Notes under the pieces: model-generated
Told to the model about the DNA's origin: nothing
Seen by the model: the letters and a program-made list of their open reading frames with translations, nothing else
The model's database searches: none
Part shown: positions 8,416-17,304 of the stretch, piece by piece
How the letters are laid out: every line of letters starts with the position of its first letter
How positions within the stretch are numbered: the first letter of the stretch is position 1
Made by a program: the position numbers and the translations under genes
NCBI GenBank assembly: GCA_900753305.1
Contig: CAADYR010000130.1
Coordinates: 1-35,249 of the forward strand
Direction: 5' to 3'
Source: Lachnospiraceae bacterium
Lineage (GTDB): Bacteria > Bacillota > Clostridia > Lachnospirales > Lachnospiraceae
DNA: 35,249 nt

Positions 8416-9348
8416 TTGAAGATCGTATTTATGGGAACACCTGATTTCTCAGTAGGCGCACTGGATGCGCTGGTTGAGGCAGGACATGAGATCATTGCTG
8501 TTGTGACACAGCCGGATAAACCTAAGGGAAGAAGTGGACAGATGCAGTTTCCACCTGTAAAGGAATGTGCACTCAGACACGGACTTACTGTGTTGCAGCC
8601 TGTTAAAATTAAGACTCCTGAATGGGTAGACAAGTTGAGAGAACTGAAGGCAGATGTATTTGTTGTAGCTGCTTTTGGACAGATTTTATCTAAGGAAATA
8701 CTGGATATGCCTAAGTACGGCTGTGTAAATATACATGCCTCTCTTCTTCCAAAATACAGGGGAGCGGCTCCAATCAACTGGGCGATCATTAATGGAGAGA
8801 AGGAAACCGGAGTAACGATCATGCAGATGAATGAAGGCGTGGATACAGGTGATATGTTATCTCATGTAGTAGTACCTATTGCACCGAAAGAAACTGCAGA
8901 ATCTTTGTTTGATAAACTTGCAAAAGCGGGAGCAAAACTGATCGTGGAGACTCTTCCTAAACTGGAAGCAGGAGAGATCATACCGGTTCCGCAGGATGAA
9001 AGTCAGTCAAGTCATGTTAAGATGATGAATAAGTCACTTGGAAAAATAGACTGGAATCAGGACGCAGTTGTAATTGAGAGACTGGTCAGAGGATTAAATT
9101 CATGGCCAAGTGCTTATACTTATTACCAGGGAAAAAGCGTGAAACTATGGGATTGTGATGTAGTGGAAGCTGCTGCAAAGGCAGTACCGGGTACGATCAT
9201 TGCAGTTGCAAAAGATTCCTTTGATGTTGCTACGGGGAATGGAGCGCTTAGAGTTTTGGAACTTCAGCTTGAAGGGAAAAAGAGAATGGATACGAAGTCT
9301 TTCCTTCTGGGAAACCAGTGGAAGACAGGTATGCAGTTAGGACAGTAA
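8416..9348 (+). CDS. fmt: Methionyl-tRNA formyltransferase
   Basis: A 310-residue enzyme that formylates initiator Met-tRNA using 10-formyltetrahydrofolate (EC 2.1.2.9). The N-terminal Rossmann domain begins MKIVFMGTPDFSV. The catalytic set N106, H108 and D144 is present, with the signature SLLPKYRG at 109-116. The C-terminal part (about 205-310) fits the tRNA-binding OB domain. The start is TTG at 8416, two bases after the def stop, served by AGGAGG inside the end of def. No ATG fits the conserved N terminus. Confidence 0.95.
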   Translation: MKIVFMGTPDFSVGALDALVEAGHEIIAVVTQPDKPKGRSGQMQFPPVKECALRHGLTVLQPVKIKTPEWVDKLRELKADVFVVAAFGQILSKEILDMPKYGCVNIHASLLPKYRGAAPINWAIINGEKETGVTIMQMNEGVDTGDMLSHVVVPIAPKETAESLFDKLAKAGAKLIVETLPKLEAGEIIPVPQDESQSSHVKMMNKSLGKIDWNQDAVVIERLVRGLNSWPSAYTYYQGKSVKLWDCDVVEAAAKAVPGTIIAVAKDSFDVATGNGALRVLELQLEGKKRMDTKSFLLGNQWKTGMQLGQ

Positions 9349-9363
9349 AGGAGGTATTGTCTT

Positions 9364-10074
9364 ATGTATTATCCTTATGGTTATTATTTTGATCCTACGT
9401 ATATTATGGTATTGATCGGTGCTGTTTTGTCAATTATAGCTTCATCAATGGTACAATCAACTTTTCACAAGTATTCCAGAGTCAGAAGTATGTCCGGAAT
9501 GACAGGTGCACAGGTTGCAGAAGCAATCCTTAGAAACAAAGGCATATATGATGTACGTGTGGCACGTGTCAGAGGTGAACTTACAGACCATTATGATCCC
9601 AGAACCAAAGTTGTAAAGTTATCTGACAGTGTATATGATTCCACGTCTGTTGCAGCTCTTGGGGTTGCTGCGCATGAATGTGGGCATGTTATTCAGCATC
9701 ATGAGGAATATCTTCCCCTTAGGATCAGGACTCTTCTGGTTCCAGCTGCCAATTTTGGCTCCAAGGCAGGTATTCCGATCATTCTGTTAGGACTTTTATT
9801 TGGATATAATTATGTATTGGTACAGATCGGTATCTGGGTATTTGCACTGGCTGTTCTGTTTCAGATCGTTACATTACCTGTGGAATTCAATGCTTCCAGC
9901 AGGGCGCTGGTGTGTCTGGAACAGTATGGTATTTTATCAGGCAGTGAGAAAGATCAGAGTGCCAAGGTATTGCGTGCAGCCGCTCTTACTTATGTTGCAG
10001 CAGCGGCAGCGTCAATTTTACAGTTACTGAGATTGATCATGCTGTTTGGTGGCGGCAGAAGGAGAAATGATTAA
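9364..10074 (+). CDS. YugP-type membrane zinc metallopeptidase
   Basis: A 236-residue membrane protein of the neutral zinc metallopeptidase family (PF04298-like, Bacillus YugP). The HEXXH motif HECGH is at 104-108 in 'AAHECGHVIQH'. Hydrophobic segments lie at about 13-30, 135-155 and 156-172, with another near 207-228. The pattern 'SGMTGAQVAEAILRNKGI' and 'DHYDPRTKVVKLSDSVYDSTSVAALGVAAHE' is typical of the family. AAAGGAGG precedes the ATG. The natural substrate of the family is not established. It sits between fmt and rsmB, a common Firmicutes position. Confidence 0.9.
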   Translation: MYYPYGYYFDPTYIMVLIGAVLSIIASSMVQSTFHKYSRVRSMSGMTGAQVAEAILRNKGIYDVRVARVRGELTDHYDPRTKVVKLSDSVYDSTSVAALGVAAHECGHVIQHHEEYLPLRIRTLLVPAANFGSKAGIPIILLGLLFGYNYVLVQIGIWVFALAVLFQIVTLPVEFNASSRALVCLEQYGILSGSEKDQSAKVLRAAALTYVAAAAASILQLLRLIMLFGGGRRRND

Positions 10075-11464
10075 AGTGCAGCAGGAGAAAAATGTCCGTC
10101 AGCTGGTCCTTGAGATGCTGCTTGCGGTTACAAAAAAAGAAGGCGGAGAATACAGTCATAAGGTAATCAGAGATGTGCAGAATAAGTACAATTATCTCTC
10201 AACACAGGAAAAGGCGTTCATGAAACGCCTTTTTGAGGGTACATTGGAGAGAATGATAGAGCTTGACTACTGTATCGACTGTTATTCAAAGGTAAAAGTA
10301 AATAAAATGAAACCGGTCATTCGTACGATCATGTGTATGGGTGTATATCAGATATTATACATGGATTCCGTACCTGATTCGGCGGCATGCAATGAATCGG
10401 TCAAACTGGCGCAGGCAAAAGGCTTTTCCACTTTGAAAGGTTTTGTAAATGGCGTTTTGAGAACTGTTGCCAGAAATAAGAATGCAATTCCTTATCCGGA
10501 TGAAAAGACAGAATATGTGAAATATCTTTCTGTAACATATTCTATGCCGGAATGGATCGTGAAACTTTGGCTGCAACAACTTGGAAATGACACAACTGTC
10601 ACAATGCTGAAGGGACTTTTAAAAGAAAGACCTGTTACAGTCAGAATGAGAACAGATGACACGAAACTTATAGAGGCACTGCGCTCTGACCTTGCCAGAC
10701 AGGGCGGCACATTAACGAAACATCCATATCTTCCCTATGCATATACCATTGAAAAGACAGATGATCTGACACAACTTGCAGGTTTTGAAGAGGGGACATT
10801 TGTAATTCAGGATATCAGCTCCATGCTTGCAGTGGAGGCATTAGCCCTGGATAAGATGAAGCCGGATAAGAAGATTAAGATACTGGACATTTGTGCAGCT
10901 CCGGGGGGCAAATCCATGTTGGCAGCAGATAAACTGGAGCAGGCGGGGATTCCCTATGAACTGGAGGCAAGAGATATTTCGGAGTATAAAGTGTCATTGA
11001 TGCAGGATAACTTTGACAGATGCCAGTTGGAGAATGCCAGAGCAGTTGCATGGGATGCTTTACAGACAGACGAACGTTTAGTAGAGCAGGTAGACGTTGT
11101 AATTGCAGATGTTCCATGTTCAGGACTTGGTGTAATTGGCAGAAAACGTGATATTAAATATAAAATGAATCAGCAGGCTATAGATGAAATCGTGAAACTA
11201 CAGGAAAAGATATTGAAAGTAGCTGCTTCCTATGTGAAGAAGGGTGGTAGACTTTTATTCAGTACCTGTACGATCAATCAGGCAGAGAATGAAAAACATG
11301 CTGCATGGATTCGGGATACACTTGAAATGACACCTGTGTCATTAAACCTGACATTACCGGAAACGGTACATACACAAACGACTCAAAAGGGATACCTACA
11401 ACTGATGCCGGGTGTATGGGATACAGACGGTTTCTTCATTAGTGTGTTTGAAAAACAGGAGTAA
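10067..11464 (+). CDS. rsmB: 16S rRNA m5C967 methyltransferase RsmB
   Basis: A 465-residue SAM-dependent RNA cytosine-5 methyltransferase (EC 2.1.1.176). The N-terminal 140 residues match the NusB-like RNA-binding domain. The catalytic domain has the SAM loop DICAAPGGKS, then DVPCSGLG with C351 and FSTCTIN with C401, the two cysteines used in release and catalysis. The gene overlaps the end of the metallopeptidase gene by eight bases. ATG at 10067 has AGAAGGAG very close upstream; GTG at 10076 is better spaced and equally possible, while a TTG at 10046 is unlikely. Confidence 0.92.
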   Translation: MIKVQQEKNVRQLVLEMLLAVTKKEGGEYSHKVIRDVQNKYNYLSTQEKAFMKRLFEGTLERMIELDYCIDCYSKVKVNKMKPVIRTIMCMGVYQILYMDSVPDSAACNESVKLAQAKGFSTLKGFVNGVLRTVARNKNAIPYPDEKTEYVKYLSVTYSMPEWIVKLWLQQLGNDTTVTMLKGLLKERPVTVRMRTDDTKLIEALRSDLARQGGTLTKHPYLPYAYTIEKTDDLTQLAGFEEGTFVIQDISSMLAVEALALDKMKPDKKIKILDICAAPGGKSMLAADKLEQAGIPYELEARDISEYKVSLMQDNFDRCQLENARAVAWDALQTDERLVEQVDVVIADVPCSGLGVIGRKRDIKYKMNQQAIDEIVKLQEKILKVAASYVKKGGRLLFSTCTINQAENEKHAAWIRDTLEMTPVSLNLTLPETVHTQTTQKGYLQLMPGVWDTDGFFISVFEKQE

Positions 11465-11472
11465 TAGATCCA

Positions 11473-12504
11473 ATGAAAGATATTAAGTCATTAACATTAC
11501 CACAATTAAAGGAAGAAATGTCTGCTTTAGGCGAGAAGCCTTTTCGTGCAAAGCAGCTTTATGAGTGGATGCATGTGAAACTGGCAAGGGATTATGATGA
11601 AATGACCAATATTCCCAAGAGCCTGATTGCCAAATGCAGGGAAAATTATGAATATACTTCCCTGAAAGAGGTCATGGTACAGACTTCTGCCATTGATGGA
11701 ACAAAGAAATTTCTGTTTGAACTGGCAGATGGAAATCTGGTAGAGAGTGTGTGGATGCAGTATCATCATGGTAATTCCGTATGCATCTCTTCTCAGGTGG
11801 GGTGCCGTATGGGATGCCGTTTCTGTGCTTCTACACTGGATGGACTGGAACGTTCCCTGCTTCCGGGAGAAATGCTTGACCAGATCTACGCGATTGCCAG
11901 AAGTACGGGAGAGCGTGTATCGAATGTTGTAGTTATGGGAACCGGGGAACCGATGGATAATTATGATAATCTGCTTCAGTTCATCAGAATGTTATCTGAT
12001 GAGAATGGCCTTAATATCAGCCAGAGAAATATTACGGTATCTACTTGTGGTATCGTGGAAAATATGCGTCGTCTGGCAGATGAACAGCTACAGATCACGC
12101 TTGCACTCAGTCTGCATGGCTCTACACAGGAGAAAAGACAGGAACTTATGCCGATAGCGAATAAATATGATATTCATGAAGTTATTGATGCATGTCGCTA
12201 TTATTTTGACAAAACGGGCAGAAGAGTTACTTTTGAATACAGTCTGGTTGGCGGAGTCAACGATACGGATGAGGATGCTGAGAATCTGAGTGATCTGATC
12301 AAAGATATCAATTGTCATGTGAACCTGATCCCGGTAAATCCTATCAAAGAGAGGGATTACGTTGAATCGGAACGCAGTGCTGTACTTAATTTCCAGAATA
12401 AACTGACCAGAAGACATATCAATGCAACAGTACGTCGTGAAATGGGAAGAGACATTGATGGTGCGTGTGGACAGTTACGCAGAAGAAAGATGCAGCAGGA
12501 ATAA
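11473..12504 (+). CDS. rlmN: Dual-specificity 23S rRNA/tRNA m2A methyltransferase RlmN
   Basis: A 343-residue radical-SAM enzyme methylating C2 of A2503 in 23S rRNA and A37 in some tRNAs. The iron-sulfur cluster motif is CRMGCRFC with C111, C115 and C118. The methyl-carrying cysteine is C332 in 'DIDGACGQLRR'. The GEPMDNY motif for SAM binding is at about 157-163. The start lies eight bases after the rsmB stop with a modest CAGGAG. Having C332 and no sign of an alternative architecture favours RlmN over its resistance relative Cfr. Confidence 0.95.
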   Translation: MKDIKSLTLPQLKEEMSALGEKPFRAKQLYEWMHVKLARDYDEMTNIPKSLIAKCRENYEYTSLKEVMVQTSAIDGTKKFLFELADGNLVESVWMQYHHGNSVCISSQVGCRMGCRFCASTLDGLERSLLPGEMLDQIYAIARSTGERVSNVVVMGTGEPMDNYDNLLQFIRMLSDENGLNISQRNITVSTCGIVENMRRLADEQLQITLALSLHGSTQEKRQELMPIANKYDIHEVIDACRYYFDKTGRRVTFEYSLVGGVNDTDEDAENLSDLIKDINCHVNLIPVNPIKERDYVESERSAVLNFQNKLTRRHINATVRREMGRDIDGACGQLRRRKMQQE

Positions 12505-12522
12505 GATGAAAGAATGGCATAC

Positions 12523-12551
12523 TTGCCCTTTTGTGGTTTATGTGATATTAT
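12523..12551 (+). promoter_or_regulatory. Internal promoter for the PP2C phosphatase/prkC group
   Basis: TTGCCC (12523-12528), 17 bases, then TATTAT (12546-12551) in the 97-base gap after rlmN. This lets the signalling pair and the ribosome-biogenesis genes behind it be expressed apart from the murE run. Confidence 0.6.
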
Positions 12552-12601
12552 GTTAGCTTGTAAAATACTAGCTTTTATGAAGAGGATTGGAGGAGAACCC
12601 G

Positions 12602-13339
12602 TTGAAGTTTTATGCAATAACTGATATAGGGAGAAAGAGGGAACTGAACGAAGATTACATCTATACCTCCGGACAGCCAATCGGTGCGCTGCCCAATCTT
12701 TTTATTGTTGCGGATGGAATGGGAGGACATAAAGCAGGTGATTATGCTTCCATGCATACTGTAGACAGGTTTGTAGAGGTAATTAGTGGTCTGGATGCAC
12801 AACTGAGCAAAGAAGATGCGATCAGTGAGGCAATTGCAGAAGCAAATTCATACATATACAGGCGTTCTACAGAGGATAACAGCCTGAGTGGAATGGGAAC
12901 GACACTGGTTGTGGCAACCTGTATGGAAGAAATGGCGGTTGTTGCCAATATAGGAGACAGTAGATTATATCTGGTGAACGAATCTATTACACAGATCACC
13001 CGTGATCATTCTCTTGTAGAAGAGATGATTCATTTAGGCGGTATTGACAGAGAAACAGCACGGAATCACCCGGATAAGAACATTATTACCAGAGCGGTAG
13101 GCGTTAAGGAAAATGTTACCGCCGATTTTTACAGAGTAGCCCTTTCAAAAGGAGATAAATTACTGTTATGTTCAGATGGACTGACAAATATGCTCAGAGA
13201 TGAAGAGATACATGCAATCATAAAGGAGCATGAAAATCTGGAACTGGCAGCGAAAGCACTGATTGCTGCCGCCAATGAGAATGGTGGGCGTGATAATATT
13301 GCAGTGGTTCTGGTAGAACCGTTTGGAGGGCAGGAATGA
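12602..13339 (+). CDS. stp: PP2C-type Ser/Thr protein phosphatase (Stp/PrpC)
   Basis: A 245-residue metal-dependent phosphatase that reverses phosphorylation by the neighbouring PASTA kinase. PP2C motifs in order: NEDY (16-19), VADGMGGHKAGD (37-47), SGMGTTLV, IGDSRLYL, RDHS, LLCSDGLTNML and GGRDNIAVVLV; these supply the aspartates binding the metal centre. The start chosen is TTG at 12602, seven bases after GGAGGAG. A TTG at 12587 is in frame but lies in front of and across that ribosome-binding site. The stop overlaps the kinase start (ATGA), the usual arrangement for this pair. Confidence 0.93.
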   Translation: MKFYAITDIGRKRELNEDYIYTSGQPIGALPNLFIVADGMGGHKAGDYASMHTVDRFVEVISGLDAQLSKEDAISEAIAEANSYIYRRSTEDNSLSGMGTTLVVATCMEEMAVVANIGDSRLYLVNESITQITRDHSLVEEMIHLGGIDRETARNHPDKNIITRAVGVKENVTADFYRVALSKGDKLLLCSDGLTNMLRDEEIHAIIKEHENLELAAKALIAAANENGGRDNIAVVLVEPFGGQE

Positions 13340-15732
13340 TTAAGTTAGGAATGCTGATAGCAGACCGCTATGAGATCTTGGAGAAGATTGGTACAGGCGG
13401 AATGTCAGATGTATATAAGGCAAAAGACATCAAACTCAATCGTTATGTAGCGATTAAAGTATTAAAACAGGAATTTGCTGAAAATAAGAACTTTGTATCC
13501 AAATTCAGAGTAGAAGCACAGGCGGCAGCAGGGCTGATGCATCCCAATATTGTTAATGTATATGATGTTGGTGAGGAAGACAGTATCCATTATATTGTAA
13601 TGGAACTGGTAGAAGGTATCACGCTTAAGAAATATATTGAAAAGAAATCAAGACTGTCTACGAAAGAGGCCATCAGTATCGCAATACAGGTGGCAATGGG
13701 GATTGAGGCAGCTCATAATAACCATATTATCCACAGGGATATCAAACCACAGAATATTATCATCTCAAAGGAAGGTAAAGTTAAGGTAACGGATTTCGGT
13801 ATCGCCAAGGCAGCTTCAAGTAATACCATTACTTCCAATGTCATGGGATCTGTTCATTATACTTCGCCTGAGCAGGCAAGAGGTGGATTTTCTGATGAGA
13901 AGAGTGATATTTATTCTTTAGGTATTACTCTGTTTGAAATGCTGACAGGTCGTGTACCTTTTAATGGTGATACGACAGTAGCAATCGCAATTAAACAGAT
14001 ACAGGATGAGATGCCATCTCCCAGGGAATTTGTTCCGGAGGTTCCTGTCAGTGTAGAACGGATCGTACTAAAGTGTACACAGAAGAGCCCGGACAGAAGA
14101 TATCAGAATATGGGAGATATGATACGTGATCTGAAGCGTTCTCTGATCACTCCTGATGAACCTTTTGTTGAAATTGATACAGGAGAAGCTGGCAAGACAC
14201 GGATCGTAACAGATGTACGCAATAGAAATACGTCACAAATGGTATCAGAAAGAGCACAGACTGGCGAAATCCCGCAGCAGAGAGTACCGGTAAAACAGGA
14301 TACACAGCCCAGAAGAGAAATTTATGCAGATGAAGAAGAACTCCAGGAAATCGCAAGAAAGAAGCCTACTGTTCAGAATGGTACAGCGCAGAGTTCTTCT
14401 AAGAATGCAGGAAACAGAAAGCCATCACAGAATCAGGGGACAGGAAAGTCTCAGACTGGGAAGAAAAATCATAAAAAGGTAGGGCAGAAGCCTGTTAAAA
14501 AGGCAACTGTTAAGAAAAAGAAGGTTAAAACAAAGAATGAAGGTTATACAGAATACAGCAATAGTGGTGTGAATCGTCAAAATGTAAGAAATATTGATTA
14601 TACGCAGGATGTTTCTTTTGATGATAAGACAGATGAGTATGACTATAATCCCACAACAGAGAAAGTAACTACTGTTCTTACGATTATTGCAGCGGTGGTG
14701 ATTGGTTGTATCCTGTTATACTTTGCAGGGCAGGCTGCAGGTATCTTTTCTTCAGTAGGAAATAAAGGACAGCAGTCTTCGCAGAATGAAAGTGCAGAAC
14801 GCAGTGTGATGCCTGAATTTGTAAACGTCAGTGTGGATGACGTGAAGAAGGCTCTTCAGGATGTGAATCTGGGAAGTAAGACACAGTATATTGAGTCTAC
14901 AGAATATGCTAAAAATATGGTAATTTCGGCTGCACTTGAGGATGGAACCGCTGTGCTTGCAGGAGATCAGATCATCAAGAATACAACAATCGTACTGACT
15001 GTCAGTGCCGGAGCCAATGGTATCAATGTTCCACAGACGGTAGGAATGTCGGAGGCAGAAGGTACAGCCAAACTGACCAAGGAAGGATTTACTGTAACCA
15101 AAAGTGATGCATATTCAACAGAGTATGCCAAGGGAACGATTATATCCCAGTCTCCCGAAGGAGATTCTATTGCTGCACTTGGCTCAGAGATCACAATTGT
15201 GATCAGTAAGGGAAGCGAAGATGTAGAAGTTCGTATGCCGGATGTCCTTGGTAAGAGTCAGGAGGCTGCTGCCAGCATGCTTGAGGAGTCTGGTCTGGTC
15301 GTAGGAAATGTGGAAGATTCCTATAGTTCGGAGTATCCAGCGGGACAGATCTGCTATCAGAGTTATTCATCCGGAACCAGTGTGGGACAGGGAACGATCG
15401 TTGATCTTAAAGTGAGTATTGGCAGTGAAACGGCTACTTATAGCTGTAATCTGAGTATTCAGGCACCAAGTGATTACATTGGCGGCAATGCAGAGGTCAT
15501 TCTTACGACTGCAGATGGTGCAACGCAATTGTGGTATTCCCAAAATGTAACATCTTTTCCAGTTTCTATTAATCTGAGTGGATTTACCAGTTCTTCTGCA
15601 TATGGAATCGTGACAATCTCATACCTCAAGAGTGTGGAAGAAATCGTTACGGATTCTGATGGAAATCAGACGACACAGGTAAATCAGGCGTTGGCACAGA
15701 CGCAGCAGAATGTTACATTCAGTAAGGATTAA
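13336..15732 (+). CDS. prkC: PASTA-domain Ser/Thr protein kinase PrkC
   Basis: A 798-residue membrane kinase sensing peptidoglycan fragments and controlling cell wall growth, dormancy exit and stress response. Kinase domain about 11-270: glycine loop IGTGGMSDVYKA, K41, HRD at 133-135, DFG at 153-155, and a Thr/Ser-rich activation loop (SSNTITSN). A long polar linker (about 280-440) contains a strongly basic patch at 376-400. One membrane segment lies at about 445-468. Three extracellular PASTA repeats follow (about 491-557, 561-627, 632-697). The last 100 residues form an extra beta-rich, Ser/Thr-rich domain. Four-base overlap with the phosphatase gene. Confidence 0.94.
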   Translation: MIKLGMLIADRYEILEKIGTGGMSDVYKAKDIKLNRYVAIKVLKQEFAENKNFVSKFRVEAQAAAGLMHPNIVNVYDVGEEDSIHYIVMELVEGITLKKYIEKKSRLSTKEAISIAIQVAMGIEAAHNNHIIHRDIKPQNIIISKEGKVKVTDFGIAKAASSNTITSNVMGSVHYTSPEQARGGFSDEKSDIYSLGITLFEMLTGRVPFNGDTTVAIAIKQIQDEMPSPREFVPEVPVSVERIVLKCTQKSPDRRYQNMGDMIRDLKRSLITPDEPFVEIDTGEAGKTRIVTDVRNRNTSQMVSERAQTGEIPQQRVPVKQDTQPRREIYADEEELQEIARKKPTVQNGTAQSSSKNAGNRKPSQNQGTGKSQTGKKNHKKVGQKPVKKATVKKKKVKTKNEGYTEYSNSGVNRQNVRNIDYTQDVSFDDKTDEYDYNPTTEKVTTVLTIIAAVVIGCILLYFAGQAAGIFSSVGNKGQQSSQNESAERSVMPEFVNVSVDDVKKALQDVNLGSKTQYIESTEYAKNMVISAALEDGTAVLAGDQIIKNTTIVLTVSAGANGINVPQTVGMSEAEGTAKLTKEGFTVTKSDAYSTEYAKGTIISQSPEGDSIAALGSEITIVISKGSEDVEVRMPDVLGKSQEAAASMLEESGLVVGNVEDSYSSEYPAGQICYQSYSSGTSVGQGTIVDLKVSIGSETATYSCNLSIQAPSDYIGGNAEVILTTADGATQLWYSQNVTSFPVSINLSGFTSSSAYGIVTISYLKSVEEIVTDSDGNQTTQVNQALAQTQQNVTFSKD

Positions 15733-15735
15733 AAT

Positions 15736-16620
15736 ATGCAGGGTAAGATAGTAAAAGGAATAGCGGGCTTCTATTATGTACATGTCAGTGGCAGGGGAGT
15801 CTATGAGTGTAAAGCAAAAGGTATATTCCGAAAGGACAACATCAAACCTCTGGTAGGGGATGATGTGGAAATAGAGATTACGGATGCTGCCAACTATAAG
15901 GGAAATATCATTTCAATCCTGCCACGCAGGAATTCCCTGATCCGTCCGGCAGTGGCTAATATAGATCAGGCGCTGGTGATCTTTGCAGTGTCGAAGCCTG
16001 AACCCAATTATAATCTGTTGGATCGATTTCTGATCATGATGCGCAGGCAGGGACTCGAATGCATTATCTGCTTTAATAAGCGTGACATTGCATCGAAAGA
16101 AGAACGGGCGGCGATCAGAACCATTTACGAGAACAGCGGCTGTACCGTACTGTTTGCCAGTGCAATGAAAAAAGAAGGCATGGAAGAAATTGCAGCAGTA
16201 TTAAAAGATAAGACAACTGCAGTTGCGGGGCCGAGTGGCGTTGGAAAATCATCTATCATTAACTGTCTACAGAAGAATAAGACAATGGAGACAGGTGCGA
16301 TCAGTGAGAAGATAGAACGTGGTAAACATACAACGAGACATTCGGAACTGATCAGCATTTCTGACCGAACTTATATTATGGATACCCCTGGGTTCAGTTC
16401 CTTGTCACTGTTTGATATGGAGAAGGATGAGCTTAAGAACTATTATCCTGAGTTCACTCCTTATGAAGAAAAATGTAAATTCCTCACCTGTGCACATATC
16501 CATGAGCCGATGTGCGGTGTAAAAGATGCATTAGAACTTGGCAAAATCAGTCAGGTGCGTTATGATAACTACGTTGCCTTTTATGAGGAACTGAAAGAAA
16601 AAGAAAAGAGGAAGTATTAA
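15736..16620 (+). CDS. rsgA: Ribosome small-subunit GTPase RsgA
   Basis: A 294-residue GTPase that checks late maturation of the 30S subunit (EC 3.6.1.-). The motifs are circularly permuted, the hallmark of the family: NKRD (G4) at 114-117 comes before the P loop GPSGVGKSS at 165-173 and DTPG (G3) at 216-219. An N-terminal OB domain (1-70) and a C-terminal zinc knuckle (CKFLTCAHIHEPMC) flank it. It begins three bases after the kinase stop. The prkC-rsgA linkage is conserved in Firmicutes. Confidence 0.95.
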   Translation: MQGKIVKGIAGFYYVHVSGRGVYECKAKGIFRKDNIKPLVGDDVEIEITDAANYKGNIISILPRRNSLIRPAVANIDQALVIFAVSKPEPNYNLLDRFLIMMRRQGLECIICFNKRDIASKEERAAIRTIYENSGCTVLFASAMKKEGMEEIAAVLKDKTTAVAGPSGVGKSSIINCLQKNKTMETGAISEKIERGKHTTRHSELISISDRTYIMDTPGFSSLSLFDMEKDELKNYYPEFTPYEEKCKFLTCAHIHEPMCGVKDALELGKISQVRYDNYVAFYEELKEKEKRKY

Positions 16621-17268
16621 ATGAATATTTTGGCGCCATCTATCCTGTCTGCTGATTTCTGTGAATTGGGAAAGCAGATAGAAGAAATTGAGAAAGCAGG
16701 AGCACAGTATCTGCATGTAGATGTTATGGATGGAATTTTCGTACCTTCTATATCCTTTGGAATGCCAATCGTCAGTTGTGTCAGACCAAGAACAGGAATG
16801 TTCATGGATGTACATATGATGGTAACGAAACCAGAGCGTTATGTGGAAGAATTTATCCGCTGTGGAGCTGACGGAGTGACGATCCATGAAGAAGCGTGTG
16901 ACTGTGTAGAGGAAACTTTACTGCGAATCAGAAAGTTGGGAGCAAAAGCAGGTCTTGCAGTAAATCCTGAAACGCCGGCAGAGAAACTTTATCCCTATCT
17001 GGACAAGCTGGATATGGCGCTTATCATGACTGTACATCCGGGATTTGGTGGACAGAAATACATTGATGAATGTACAGATAAAATCCGTACTCTCAGACAG
17101 ACCATCACGGACAGGGGGCTGGATGTGAAGCTTCAGATCGATGGCGGTGTAAATCTGGATAATCTGACAATGAACCTTGAGGCAGGTGCTGATGTTATTG
17201 TAGCCGGTTCTGCAGTATTTAAAGGTAACATTGCAGAGAAGACCAGGGCATTTTTAGCTAAAATGTAG
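16621..17268 (+). CDS. rpe: Ribulose-phosphate 3-epimerase
   Basis: A 215-residue TIM-barrel enzyme interconverting ribulose 5-phosphate and xylulose 5-phosphate (EC 5.1.3.1). Signature LHVDVMDGIFVPSISFG at 31-47 carries D34; 'DVHMMV' carries H65. 'MTVHPGFGGQKY' and 'QIDGGV' give the second catalytic aspartate and the phosphate site. The ATG directly follows the rsgA stop codon with no gap; the ribosome-binding site (AAGAGG) lies in the end of rsgA. In many relatives a thiamine pyrophosphokinase gene follows; here the next gene is ychF. Confidence 0.95.
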   Translation: MNILAPSILSADFCELGKQIEEIEKAGAQYLHVDVMDGIFVPSISFGMPIVSCVRPRTGMFMDVHMMVTKPERYVEEFIRCGADGVTIHEEACDCVEETLLRIRKLGAKAGLAVNPETPAEKLYPYLDKLDMALIMTVHPGFGGQKYIDECTDKIRTLRQTITDRGLDVKLQIDGGVNLDNLTMNLEAGADVIVAGSAVFKGNIAEKTRAFLAKM

Positions 17269-17304
17269 ATAAAACGCAAAGTGATTTAAGGAGGATATAT
17301 AGAT

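Noticed and set aside
11473..12504. Possibility that the radical-SAM methylase is a Cfr resistance enzyme
   Set aside because: Position in the conserved rsmB-rlmN-PP2C-prkC cluster and overall sequence fit housekeeping RlmN.
12514..12531. GGCA/TGCC hairpin followed by CTTTT after rlmN
   Set aside because: A four-base stem is too weak for a terminator and it overlaps the -35 of the PP2C gene promoter.
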